From an uncultured Ruminiclostridium sp. (GTDB lineage: Bacteria > Bacillota > Clostridia > Oscillospirales > Acutalibacteraceae), in assembly GCA_902490005.1 (NCBI GenBank), contig CABUCM010000009.1, forward strand, positions 1 through 64,000: DNA of 64,000 nt, written 5' to 3'. Numbering within the stretch: the first letter of the stretch is position 1; every line of letters starts with the position of its first letter. Below, in pieces: positions 16,871 to 24,496 of the stretch. The translations under genes and the position numbers were made by a program. Under the pieces are notes generated by a model. It ran no database searches. It saw only the letters and a list, made by a program, of their open reading frames with translations, and was not told the origin of the DNA.

Positions 16871-17755
16871 TTAGTCTTTATCCCGCAGCAGCCGGCGGTA
16901 TACATAGGACATTATGAACATGATTACCATCATTACCACGGCGATTGCGGAGGCATAGCCCAGAAGCTGGCGGTAGAACGCCATATTATAGGTATAAATC
17001 GAAATGTTCATGGTAGCTCTTCCCGGGCCGCCTTTGGTGAGAAGATAGACGATATCGAAATTGTTAAAGTTCCAGATCATCATCAGGACCGTAGAAACGA
17101 CGCTCACTTGCTTAATCATCGGCATGGTGATGTAACGGAATCTTTGAAACGCGCTGGCGCCGTCAATATGGGCGGATTCGTATAAGTCCGGGGAAATCGC
17201 CTGCATGGCGCCGATCAAAACCATCATCATAAAGGGGAAGTTTTTCCAGGTGCCCACAAGCACCGAGGTCAACTGGGCCGCAAGCGGGGTTGCCAGAAAG
17301 AGAATCGGTTCCTGAATCAAGCCGAGCTGCATCAAAGTCGTGTTGATAAAGCCGAATTGGTCATTCAGGATCCAGGACCAGGAGTTTACCGCGACCACAG
17401 AAGGAACCACCCATGGCAGAAGATATAATGCCCGAATGACGCTTTTGCCACGAAAAGGCTGGTTTACAAAAAGCGCCAATACTAAACTGATGATATAAAC
17501 ACAGATTACAGTACTGATCGCGTAGAAGAAAGTAAAGCCAATAACGCTCCAAAATTCCTTATCCTCAAACAATACCTTTCCAATGTTTTCGAAACCAACG
17601 AATGTTGTCCGGTCAGGGTATAAAGCGTTTGAGTTCGTGAAGCTGAGATAAAATCCCCGAAGCAGCGGGTAAATATTAACCAGCAGCACAACGATTGACG
17701 CGGGCAGAACAAATAGGTATCCAGCCCGATGCCTTTTCCTAATTTGCGATTTCAA
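16871..17755 (-). CDS. Carbohydrate ABC transporter permease (MalF type)
   Basis: This 294-residue permease has about six membrane segments. Its docking loop reads ESAHIDGAS followed by ITMPMIKQ. The TTG at 17755 is preferred as start because GGGAG lies eight bases upstream; in-frame TTG 17770 and GTG 17764 overlap or precede that site. It is the first gene of the second importer operon. A palindrome lies 29 bases upstream of the start. Confidence 0.9.
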   Translation of the reverse strand: MKSQIRKRHRAGYLFVLPASIVVLLVNIYPLLRGFYLSFTNSNALYPDRTTFVGFENIGKVLFEDKEFWSVIGFTFFYAISTVICVYIISLVLALFVNQPFRGKSVIRALYLLPWVVPSVVAVNSWSWILNDQFGFINTTLMQLGLIQEPILFLATPLAAQLTSVLVGTWKNFPFMMMVLIGAMQAISPDLYESAHIDGASAFQRFRYITMPMIKQVSVVSTVLMMIWNFNNFDIVYLLTKGGPGRATMNISIYTYNMAFYRQLLGYASAIAVVMMVIMFIMSYVYRRLLRDKD

Positions 17756-17783
17756 AATAATCACTCCCAAATCACATTTGTTT

Positions 17784-17801
17784 GTTGTGTAAATTCACAA
17801 C
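17784..17801. promoter_or_regulatory. Candidate operator upstream of the second importer
   Basis: A perfect 18-bp palindrome, GTTGTG-TAAATT-CACAAC, lies in the leader of the minus-strand importer operon. It is the kind of site bound by a dimeric regulator. Several TATAAT-like hexamers lie at 17827-17850 on the minus strand, but none has a good -35, as expected for an activator-dependent promoter. Confidence 0.5.
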
Positions 17802-17918
17802 TTTTCCTTTTGCTGTGATTGCATTATATACTGTTTGCACATTATACGCTTGTATAAAACCGCAGTTTTTTATAATACAAAATTATCCTTTTTATTTACT
17901 GTTGAAAAATGTTCTTTT

Positions 17919-18827
17919 TTAGGAAGTCTTTTTCCGTACGATTTTCAATTGTTTCCGAAATTGTACGGGAGAGCAGCCGTGAAAGCGTTTGAACTGGCGT
18001 ATAAAATAGGAAAGGTTGTTGAACCCCACCTCCATAGCGATATCGGTAATCATATCGTCGGAGAAGATCAGCATTTCAGAGGCCCGCTGGATTCGATACT
18101 CATTGACATACTCTAAAAAGGTTTTTCCGGTCTGTTCCTTAAATAGGCGGCTGAAATAATTGGTGCTGTAGTTGAACCGTTTTGCCACCGTGGCAAGAGA
18201 AAGATCTTCATTATAGTTCTTTTTCAGATAGGATAAGATCGCTTTAATGCTGTCCATATTTTTCCGTTTGGAATTTTTATCAGTTTTCAGGCCGAACTGC
18301 TTGCTGCATTGCAGTACCTGCGCCATGAGCTCGAATAGCTTTCCCTTGATGTACACCTCAAATAAAGGGGATTTTTGGTGATAAAGGGCCAGAATATCCT
18401 GAAAAATGCCGACAATTTTTGTTTGCTCAACAGTATTCTTGGAGATGTGCTGAGACAGGGAGAGATCCTGCTTGATTGCCGGCTGAATGTATTTTTGGTC
18501 TACACAATCGTCTGAGGACCCCTCTAAAAAGGAAAGATTGAAGACGATGGCCTCTCCGGTATAATCTTCGGAGGAATCTTTGCGGATCATATGTAAGGTA
18601 TAGGGCTCAATTACCACAATGTCGCCCTGGCTGGCCCGGATTTGATTGGCTCCAATATAAAAGACAGCGACGCCGGAAGAGATATAGGCGATCTCCATTT
18701 CTTCGTGCCAATGCATAGCGATTTGACGGTCATCCCCCAGTGTTTCGCGGCAGGTGGTAACAGGAAATATCAGATTGCCATGTTGCTTTTTTTCCTTCAG
18801 GTTTAATAGGTTGTTGGCAGTTTTCAT
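17919..18827 (-). CDS. AraC-family transcription regulator with cupin domain
   Basis: This 302-residue protein has an N-terminal cupin sensing domain (about residues 20-120; HWHEEMEIAYISSG and the histidine-containing strands). The C-terminal AraC DNA-binding domain (about 195-300) has NEDLSLATVAKRFNYSTNYFSRLFKEQ and ITDIAMEVGFNNLSYFIRQFKR. The RBS is GGGAGG nine bases upstream of ATG 18827. It sits between the second importer (same strand, downstream) and the plus-strand glycosidase-like and dehydrogenase genes, with a nested palindrome at its own promoter. It probably activates both arms of the locus in response to the imported sugar. Confidence 0.92.
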   Translation of the reverse strand: MKTANNLLNLKEKKQHGNLIFPVTTCRETLGDDRQIAMHWHEEMEIAYISSGVAVFYIGANQIRASQGDIVVIEPYTLHMIRKDSSEDYTGEAIVFNLSFLEGSSDDCVDQKYIQPAIKQDLSLSQHISKNTVEQTKIVGIFQDILALYHQKSPLFEVYIKGKLFELMAQVLQCSKQFGLKTDKNSKRKNMDSIKAILSYLKKNYNEDLSLATVAKRFNYSTNYFSRLFKEQTGKTFLEYVNEYRIQRASEMLIFSDDMITDIAMEVGFNNLSYFIRQFKRFHGCSPVQFRKQLKIVRKKTS

Positions 18828-18855
18828 CTGTGGTTTCCTCCCGATTTAGTAATTT

Positions 18856-18960
18856 ATACAATTTAAGACACAAAATTTTGGAGCAATTAACGCAAAAAAA
18901 ATACTGTTTTATACAAAATTTGTAAAAAAACAGTATTAAAAAATTTGTCTTAAATTGTAT
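18856..18960. promoter_or_regulatory. Nested inverted repeats at the divergent araC/glycosidase control region
   Basis: The outer arms atacaatttaagaca (18856-18870) and tgtcttaaattgtat (18946-18960) are perfect 15-bp inverted repeats. Inside lies a second palindrome: aatactgtttt (18900-18910), tacaaaatttgta (18912-18924) and aaaacagtatt (18927-18937). They fill the divergent region between an AraC gene and a plus-strand operon, so two spaced operator half-sites are plausible. A small palindromic mobile remnant is the alternative. Confidence 0.6.
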
Positions 18961-19156
18961 GATTAACGGTTTACCATGGGCTTCATTTTGTCATTTTAAA
19001 TCTGTAACGATAAATTTGTGCTATAAAAGTCATAAAAAAATGCAAGTAAATACAAATAGATTCCATTACAATCAAACTAAATTCCGAAGAGAGACTTTTA
19101 GTTTAATTTCCACGGAAAAATTGATGCGGGAATTACAAAGGGGGAGAGGATGCTTG

Positions 19157-20914
19157 TTGGATTATAAGAATTTCAAAGCAACGGCGTATGTCCATGCAGA
19201 ATACCTATATCAAACAACGCTGGAAGATATCGACAGAGGAATTCAGTATTTTCTGCAATATATTCCTTTGAAAAAAGTTTACCTGGAGACCCATCGCGGC
19301 CTTTATGACGTTCCAAAAGATAAAATGGCGATAATTATTGAAAAATTTGAAAACGCGGGGATCGCGGCTTCCGGAGGAATTACCTCTACGATCACGATAC
19401 CGGGCCATGAGAAGAACAGCGTGTTCGACGTGTTTTGCTTTACCGATCCGGTCTACCGCGAGAAGTATTTGGAAATTGTGAAGGACACGTCTTCTCAATT
19501 TGACGAGATCATCTTAGACGACTTTTTCTTTACGGCCTGCCGGTGCGAAATGTGCATTAAAGAAAAAGGGCGGAAAACCTGGGCTCAATTTCGTCTGGAT
19601 CAAATGGAGGAATTTGCCAGAGAAATTGTTGACTATGCAAAGGAAATAAACCCGAAATGCCATTTTATCATTAAATATCCCAACTGGTATGAATCTTACC
19701 AGGAATGCGGCTATAATCCGGAAAAGCAAAAGGATATTTTCGACGCGATTTATACCGGTACGGAAAGCCGTGACCCCCGTTACAGCCAGCAGCACCTGCA
19801 AAGATATTTAAGCTACAGCTTAGTCCGGCTGATGGAGAATATCGCTCCCGGACGCAACGGCGGCGGCTGGGTAGATCAAGGCGGTTCCTGGGATAACCTG
19901 AACGTTTGGCTGGAGCAGTTCTATTTGACCGCTTTGGCGGGGGCGAAGGAACTGATGATGTTCAATTTCCATGAGTTGATGGGGTCACCGGCGCTTCCGC
20001 CCTTGGGCCAGCAGCTCTACCGGTTCGACCGGTTTTTAAGCGAAGCGGAAAATCCTGTTGGAACCGTGGTTTATGAACCCTACAACGGCACCGGCGACGA
20101 CCAGCTCATCAATTATCTCGGTATGATGGGACTTCCGCTGGAGCCTAAGCCCGAATTTGACCAGGACGCTCCCGCCATGTTGCTGACAGCCTCCTCGGCG
20201 TGGGATAATCAGATCGTTCCCAAATTAGAGTATTACGTCCGGGCGGGAGGGACCGCGATTATCACCACCGGATTCCTGCGGGCGACCTATGAGAGAGGAA
20301 TTCAGGAGATGACGTCGGTCAGGCTTACCGGCCGGAAAGTCTCCGGGAAAGAATACTGGCTGGACTCTTACTATTTAAACCATAAGGATTACTGCGGCGC
20401 TTCGGAAAGCATTGGGATAGATGTTTTGGAATACAAAACTAACGCCTCCTGGTGCGAAATCGCTTTGGTGAACGGGGACTGTAATTTTCCTGTATTGGTA
20501 GACGAGTTCTACGGGAACGGACATCTCTATGTTTTGAATATCCCGGATAATTTCAGCGACCTGTATCGCCTGCCGGAAAAAGTAGCGGCCAATATCGGAA
20601 AGGTATTTTCTAAAGGTCAACGCGTTTACCTTTCCGCTCAACCGAAACATAACCTTTTCTTGTACGATAACGGTGTATTTGTGGTTGCTTCTTACCGGCC
20701 CCACGAGGAGGATTTAGATATCATCGTGCGTGGAGAAGATGTGGTTGGGATCCAGGATCTGGAAAGCGGCGAGGTGTTTTCCATTTCAAGAGCGGGCCTG
20801 CGGCCGGTTAAGCGGTTTGACTCCGCGAAAACAACCGACGAGAGCCAGGAGAATGTCATCACGGTGCCGGTGAGAAACGGCGCGTTCCGCTTTTTCCGTT
20901 TGGTAACAAAATAA
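19157..20914 (+). CDS. Uncharacterised glycosidase-like TIM-barrel protein
   Basis: This protein of about 585 residues has an N-terminal half resembling a TIM barrel with acidic strand ends (FDEIILDDFFFTACRCEMC, IYTGTESRD, MMFNFHEL). The C-terminal part resembles the Rossmann-like domain that follows the barrel in GH42-type enzymes (MLLTASSAWDNQIVPKLEYYVRAGG). No named family was recognised and the catalytic acids are not assigned. There is no signal peptide, so it is cytoplasmic. GGGGAGAGG at 19141-19149 points to TTG 19157 (or 19154) as the start; the open frame extends upstream to 18959 without another RBS. Two Gfo/Idh/MocA genes follow. It probably cleaves or remodels the sugar brought in by the second importer. 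Confidence 0.6.
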   Translation: MDYKNFKATAYVHAEYLYQTTLEDIDRGIQYFLQYIPLKKVYLETHRGLYDVPKDKMAIIIEKFENAGIAASGGITSTITIPGHEKNSVFDVFCFTDPVYREKYLEIVKDTSSQFDEIILDDFFFTACRCEMCIKEKGRKTWAQFRLDQMEEFAREIVDYAKEINPKCHFIIKYPNWYESYQECGYNPEKQKDIFDAIYTGTESRDPRYSQQHLQRYLSYSLVRLMENIAPGRNGGGWVDQGGSWDNLNVWLEQFYLTALAGAKELMMFNFHELMGSPALPPLGQQLYRFDRFLSEAENPVGTVVYEPYNGTGDDQLINYLGMMGLPLEPKPEFDQDAPAMLLTASSAWDNQIVPKLEYYVRAGGTAIITTGFLRATYERGIQEMTSVRLTGRKVSGKEYWLDSYYLNHKDYCGASESIGIDVLEYKTNASWCEIALVNGDCNFPVLVDEFYGNGHLYVLNIPDNFSDLYRLPEKVAANIGKVFSKGQRVYLSAQPKHNLFLYDNGVFVVASYRPHEEDLDIIVRGEDVVGIQDLESGEVFSISRAGLRPVKRFDSAKTTDESQENVITVPVRNGAFRFFRLVTK

Positions 20915-20980
20915 GAAGTTTCAAGCACTTTCCTTGCCGGAAGCGATTCCGGCGGAATCAAACAATAAAGGAGAATTATT

Positions 20981-22177
20981 ATGGCGAAATCAGTAAAAGT
21001 CGGTCTCATTGGATCAGGAAGCATCAGCTATACGTATCTGAACAACCTGACCAAAACATTCAGCATCACAGATGTGGTAGGGTGCTCGGATCTTATTCCG
21101 GACAGAAGCGCCAGCCGAGCGGAGGAATTTGGAATCCGCCAGATGACAAACGAAGAAATCTTTTCCGACCCGGAAATTGAGATCGTTGTCAACACCACCT
21201 ATCCTATGTCCCACTATAAGATTTCCAAACAGGCCATGGAAGCCGGAAAGCATGTTTACGCCGAAAAGATGATGGCCACCAATTTTGAAAACGCGAAAGA
21301 GCTTTATGACATTTCCAAAAAAGAAGGGGTCCGTCTGGCTCAGGCGCCGGATACCTTTTTAGGAGGCGGGCTGCAGACAGCCAGAAAATTACTGGATGCC
21401 GGCATGATCGGAAAGCCCTTCGGCGCTCAGGCCATGTGTATCCGCGGCTACCGGCTGACCGGAGAGGAACGCCAGGATCCGTTGCCGTTCTGCTTTACCG
21501 ATGGGGGAAACATCCCTTATGACATGGGCGGCTATTACATTCACGCTCTGGTCAATATGCTGGGGCCGGTTAAGCGAGTGGGCGGTTTCTCCCGGGCGTT
21601 TGAACCTAAGGAAATTTACCGCAATCCCCGCCATCCCGACTATAAGGGCGGCATTGATTTAGACGTTTCCACCATTATGACTGGTTCCTTGGAATTCTGG
21701 AACGGCTGCTATGCCAATCTGACCACCATGGGCGTCAGCCATCTGAACGAGATTCCCAGACTGGAAATCTACGGTACGGAGGGAACCTTGATCCTGCCCG
21801 ACCCGAACACCTTCTGCGGCCCGGTTATTCTGATGCGGGGCACCAGTGACGAAAATCTGCAGACCTGCGAAATGCCGCTGACCCATGGCTACGGCTACAA
21901 AAACCCAGAGGATCCTCAGGCTACGGAAGAGGCCAACAAATGGAAGGACAGCTACCGCGGAATCGGCGTCGCCGATCTTGCATGGGCAATTCGCAATGGG
22001 CGCCCGCACCGCTGCAGCGCGGAACTGGGACTGCACGCAATGGAGATTATCCATGGAATTGAGCGCAGCTGCGCGGAAAACAAGCTTTATGAAATGACTA
22101 CGAAGCCGGAACGCCCGGAGGCCATTCCCACAGGCTTTATTTATGACACAGCCAGCGAGGCTTGCCTGGATACCTAA
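20981..22177 (+). CDS. Gfo/Idh/MocA-family oxidoreductase
   Basis: This 398-residue dehydrogenase has an N-terminal Rossmann fold (GLIGSGSISYTYL). The usual EKP signature is AEKMMATN, keeping Glu-Lys but changing the proline. The C-terminal domain has DMGGYYIHALVNMLG with the Tyr/His pair of the active site. The RBS is AAAGGAG eight bases before ATG 20981. It lies 66 bases after the glycosidase-like gene and 20 bases before a second family member. The pair are unlike each other in sequence, so they probably catalyse different steps, for example oxidation and re-reduction of a sugar hydroxyl. Substrate unknown. Confidence 0.9.
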   Translation: MAKSVKVGLIGSGSISYTYLNNLTKTFSITDVVGCSDLIPDRSASRAEEFGIRQMTNEEIFSDPEIEIVVNTTYPMSHYKISKQAMEAGKHVYAEKMMATNFENAKELYDISKKEGVRLAQAPDTFLGGGLQTARKLLDAGMIGKPFGAQAMCIRGYRLTGEERQDPLPFCFTDGGNIPYDMGGYYIHALVNMLGPVKRVGGFSRAFEPKEIYRNPRHPDYKGGIDLDVSTIMTGSLEFWNGCYANLTTMGVSHLNEIPRLEIYGTEGTLILPDPNTFCGPVILMRGTSDENLQTCEMPLTHGYGYKNPEDPQATEEANKWKDSYRGIGVADLAWAIRNGRPHRCSAELGLHAMEIIHGIERSCAENKLYEMTTKPERPEAIPTGFIYDTASEACLDT

Positions 22178-22197
22178 AATTTTAGGGGGAAAGAAAA

Positions 22198-23250
22198 ATG
22201 GAACTTAAAATTGGCGTAATTGGATTTGGCGGTATGGCCTCCTGGCACGCAACCTATGCTTCCAAGCTGGAAGGCGTCAGCTTTGTATGTGCTTACGATA
22301 TTGATGCGGAGAGAATGGAGAAAGCCCGTGAAATGGGTTTGGAAACCGTGGATTCCGCCGATGAATTGCTCCAGCGCGAGGATATCAACCTCGTGCTGGT
22401 GGCAACTCCCAACCACGTGCATAGGGAATATACCGTGAGCGCGCTGCGGGCGGGGAAGCATGTTTTAGTGGAAAAGCCCGCCACAATGTCTGTGGCTGAC
22501 TGGGATGAGATGGCCCAGGAAGCGCGGCGCTGCAAAAAAATACTCACCGTACACCAAAACCGCCGGTGGGATAAAGATTATCTTACCATGCGCAAAACAG
22601 TGGAAGACGGTTTGGTGGGAGATATTCTCTGCATTGAATCCCGCGTGTTTGGCACCATGGGGCCGATGTTCCGCTGGAGAGGCTTCAAGGAATATGGCGG
22701 CGGCATGGTTCTGGATTGGGGCGTGCATCTGTTTGACCAGCTGCTTCTTATGTTCCCCGGTAAAAAAGTGATTGATGTAAAAGCCGAAGTGCGGAGCATG
22801 ATGAAGCAGGAGGTAGAGGACTACTTTAAGGTTTTGCTGCGCTTAGAGTACGGAAAGCTTCTTCAAATAGAGGCTGGCTCCTATGCGTTTAGAAAATTGC
22901 CCCGCTGGTATGTGTCCGGCGACAGGGGAACCATGACGATCGAGGATTTCGCTATGAGCGAAGGCGGAATTACCGTACCCTCCGGGGAACCGGTTCTAAC
23001 GTCGGAAGTGCTGATGACTTCGGCTGGCCCCACCAGAATGATGGTTCCGCAGCTTCCCGAAACCAAGAAAGAACTTCCTCTGCCCGTGGTGGAAGAGGAA
23101 ACCTTGTCGGTATATCGTAATTTGCTGGAGGTCTTGAACGGCCAAGGCGAACTGATTGTAAAGCACTCGGAGGTGCGCCGGATTCTCAGATTGATTGAAC
23201 TTGTTTTGGAATCCGCGGAAACAGGCCACTCCATCGCTTGTTCTTTGTAA
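22198..23250 (+). CDS. Gfo/Idh/MocA-family oxidoreductase
   Basis: This 350-residue member has the classical features GVIGFGGMASWHA, VEKPATM (catalytic Lys) and GGGMVLDWGVHLFDQ (Asp/His). The RBS GGGGGAAAG is just upstream of ATG 22198. It is the last gene of the plus-strand arm of the second sugar locus, followed by a terminator. It resembles dehydrogenases acting on free sugars or glycosides more than glucose-fructose oxidoreductase, but the substrate cannot be named. Confidence 0.92.
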   Translation: MELKIGVIGFGGMASWHATYASKLEGVSFVCAYDIDAERMEKAREMGLETVDSADELLQREDINLVLVATPNHVHREYTVSALRAGKHVLVEKPATMSVADWDEMAQEARRCKKILTVHQNRRWDKDYLTMRKTVEDGLVGDILCIESRVFGTMGPMFRWRGFKEYGGGMVLDWGVHLFDQLLLMFPGKKVIDVKAEVRSMMKQEVEDYFKVLLRLEYGKLLQIEAGSYAFRKLPRWYVSGDRGTMTIEDFAMSEGGITVPSGEPVLTSEVLMTSAGPTRMMVPQLPETKKELPLPVVEEETLSVYRNLLEVLNGQGELIVKHSEVRRILRLIELVLESAETGHSIACSL

Positions 23251-23268
23251 ATTCCTTTTATTTTGGTT

Positions 23269-23311
23269 GGACGGTCCCGGGTCTATGTGGCAACTCGGGA
23301 TCGTTCCTTTT
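23269..23311 (+). terminator. Terminator of the glycosidase/dehydrogenase operon
   Basis: The stem ggacggtcccggg with ctcgggatcgttcc (G-U pairs) is followed by cctttttt, 18 bases after the last dehydrogenase. Confidence 0.75.
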
Positions 23312-23370
23312 TTATCACGGAAAAATTGAAAAAGAATAAATCCTTGAAGTACCTAAAATGATTCTGAATG

Positions 23371-23410
23371 AAAGAGGTGCTGCAAAATATTCTTTTGCGG
23401 CACCTCTTTT
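23371..23410. terminator. Bidirectional terminator
   Basis: aaagaggtgctgcaaaa and ttttgcggcacctcttt pair around a five-base loop, with an A run before and a T run after. It separates the converging transcripts of the second sugar locus (plus) and the aldolase gene (minus). Confidence 0.85.
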
Positions 23411-23466
23411 CAAAAGATAGGAAGGAAGAAATATTAAAAAAATGAAGAAGAAAATCAATAAGTGAA

Positions 23467-24327
23467 TTAGCGAATAGAAGGATTCAGCAAACGCATTCTT
23501 GCCTCTACCAATTCTTCACAAGCCTTTTTCGAGGCCTGGTACACATTGGTTACATTGTAACGGAAATCAGGCTGCTGCTGGACCTCGGCAATTTTTTTGG
23601 CAGTGACGGTTACTAAATCGGTAGCGATATTGATTTTGGCAATGCCGCAGGATACGGCTTCCGCGATTTTGTCCTCGGGGGTGCCGGAGCCGCCGTGCAT
23701 AACCAGCGGAACGGATACCTTCGCGGCGATTTGCTTCAGCCGGTCAATGTTGATCTGGGGCTTGAAAGAAGCGGGATAAGCGCCGTGCATGGTGCCAATG
23801 GAAACCGCCAGAGCGTCGACGCCGGTTTTTTCAACGAAATAAGCGGCCTCGTCGGGATCAGTCTGGAAGGATTCCGCAACGGTTACGTCCTCGTCGCCTT
23901 CGTTGCCGGGCAGCCTTCCCAACTCAGCTTCAACGCTGACGCCGGCGGCGTGGGCAACCTTGATGACTTCCCGGGTGAGCTCGATGTTTTTCTCAATGGG
24001 GAAACGGGAGGCGTCGATCATGACGGAGCTATAGCCGGCGACGATGGCCTGCACAATTTTATCATAGTCACGGAAATGATCGGCATGAAGCGCGATAGGA
24101 ACGTTCACATTATCGGCAACGCTTTGGGCTATTTTACGAACGCTGGCAAACCCTCCCATGGTGTAAGCTTCGCCCTCTCCGATAATAAAAATTGCCGGCT
24201 GTCCTAATTTTTGTGCAACATTGGCAATTGCGCTGGCGGAATCGTAGTTCCAAATCATGAAGCCACCGACTGCGCGCTTTTCTTTTCTTGCATCCTTAAG
24301 CATTTGGTCCATTGGTACTAAAGGCAT
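23467..24327 (-). CDS. Class II (zinc) aldolase, fructose-bisphosphate aldolase family
   Basis: This 286-residue enzyme of the class II aldolase family cleaves or forms a ketose (bis)phosphate to give DHAP and an aldehyde. Visible elements are the metal-binding region ALHADHFRDYD (family usual LHLDHG), VEAELG, GTMHGAYP and VMHGGSGTPED, plus the phosphate-binding INIATDL. The change of the usual Asp-His-Gly to Asp-His-Phe near the metal site suggests a substrate other than FBP, as in tagatose-, fuculose- or inositol-pathway aldolases. ATG 24327 has AGGAGG upstream. Its promoter overlaps that of the second GRE operon across one palindrome, tying it to that pathway. Confidence 0.9.
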   Translation of the reverse strand: MPLVPMDQMLKDARKEKRAVGGFMIWNYDSASAIANVAQKLGQPAIFIIGEGEAYTMGGFASVRKIAQSVADNVNVPIALHADHFRDYDKIVQAIVAGYSSVMIDASRFPIEKNIELTREVIKVAHAAGVSVEAELGRLPGNEGDEDVTVAESFQTDPDEAAYFVEKTGVDALAVSIGTMHGAYPASFKPQINIDRLKQIAAKVSVPLVMHGGSGTPEDKIAEAVSCGIAKINIATDLVTVTAKKIAEVQQQPDFRYNVTNVYQASKKACEELVEARMRLLNPSIR

Positions 24328-24388
24328 TTTTTAATTCCTCCTAAAATAATATATATTGCACAAAGGAAATCGGAAAAGGGTTTATGTA

Positions 24389-24417
24389 TTGACTTTTCTG
24401 ATGCTCCGTGCTACAAT
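24389..24417 (+). promoter_or_regulatory. Sigma-A promoter of the second GRE operon
   Basis: TTGACT (24389-24394), a 17-base spacer and TACAAT (24412-24417) lie 80 bases before the GTG start of the GRE. Confidence 0.8.
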
Positions 24418-24420
24418 CGT

Positions 24421-24449
24421 ATTATCGTTCATATTAACGATATTGTCAA
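24421..24449 (-). promoter_or_regulatory. Sigma-A promoter of the class II aldolase gene
   Basis: On the minus strand TTGACA (24449-24444), a 17-base spacer and GATAAT (24426-24421) form a good promoter. Its -10 box abuts the start site of the plus-strand promoter, so RNA polymerase cannot occupy both at once. Confidence 0.7.
24424..24441. promoter_or_regulatory. Shared operator between aldolase and GRE promoters
   Basis: The perfect palindrome ATCGTT-catatt-AACGAT lies inside the spacer of the minus promoter and on the start site of the plus promoter. A repressor bound here would silence both. The LacI-family protein at 30074-31087 is the obvious candidate (inference). Confidence 0.65.
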
Positions 24450-24496
24450 GACCTTTTTATAAGATTTTTAAAAAATCATGAAGGGGGATAGAGATT

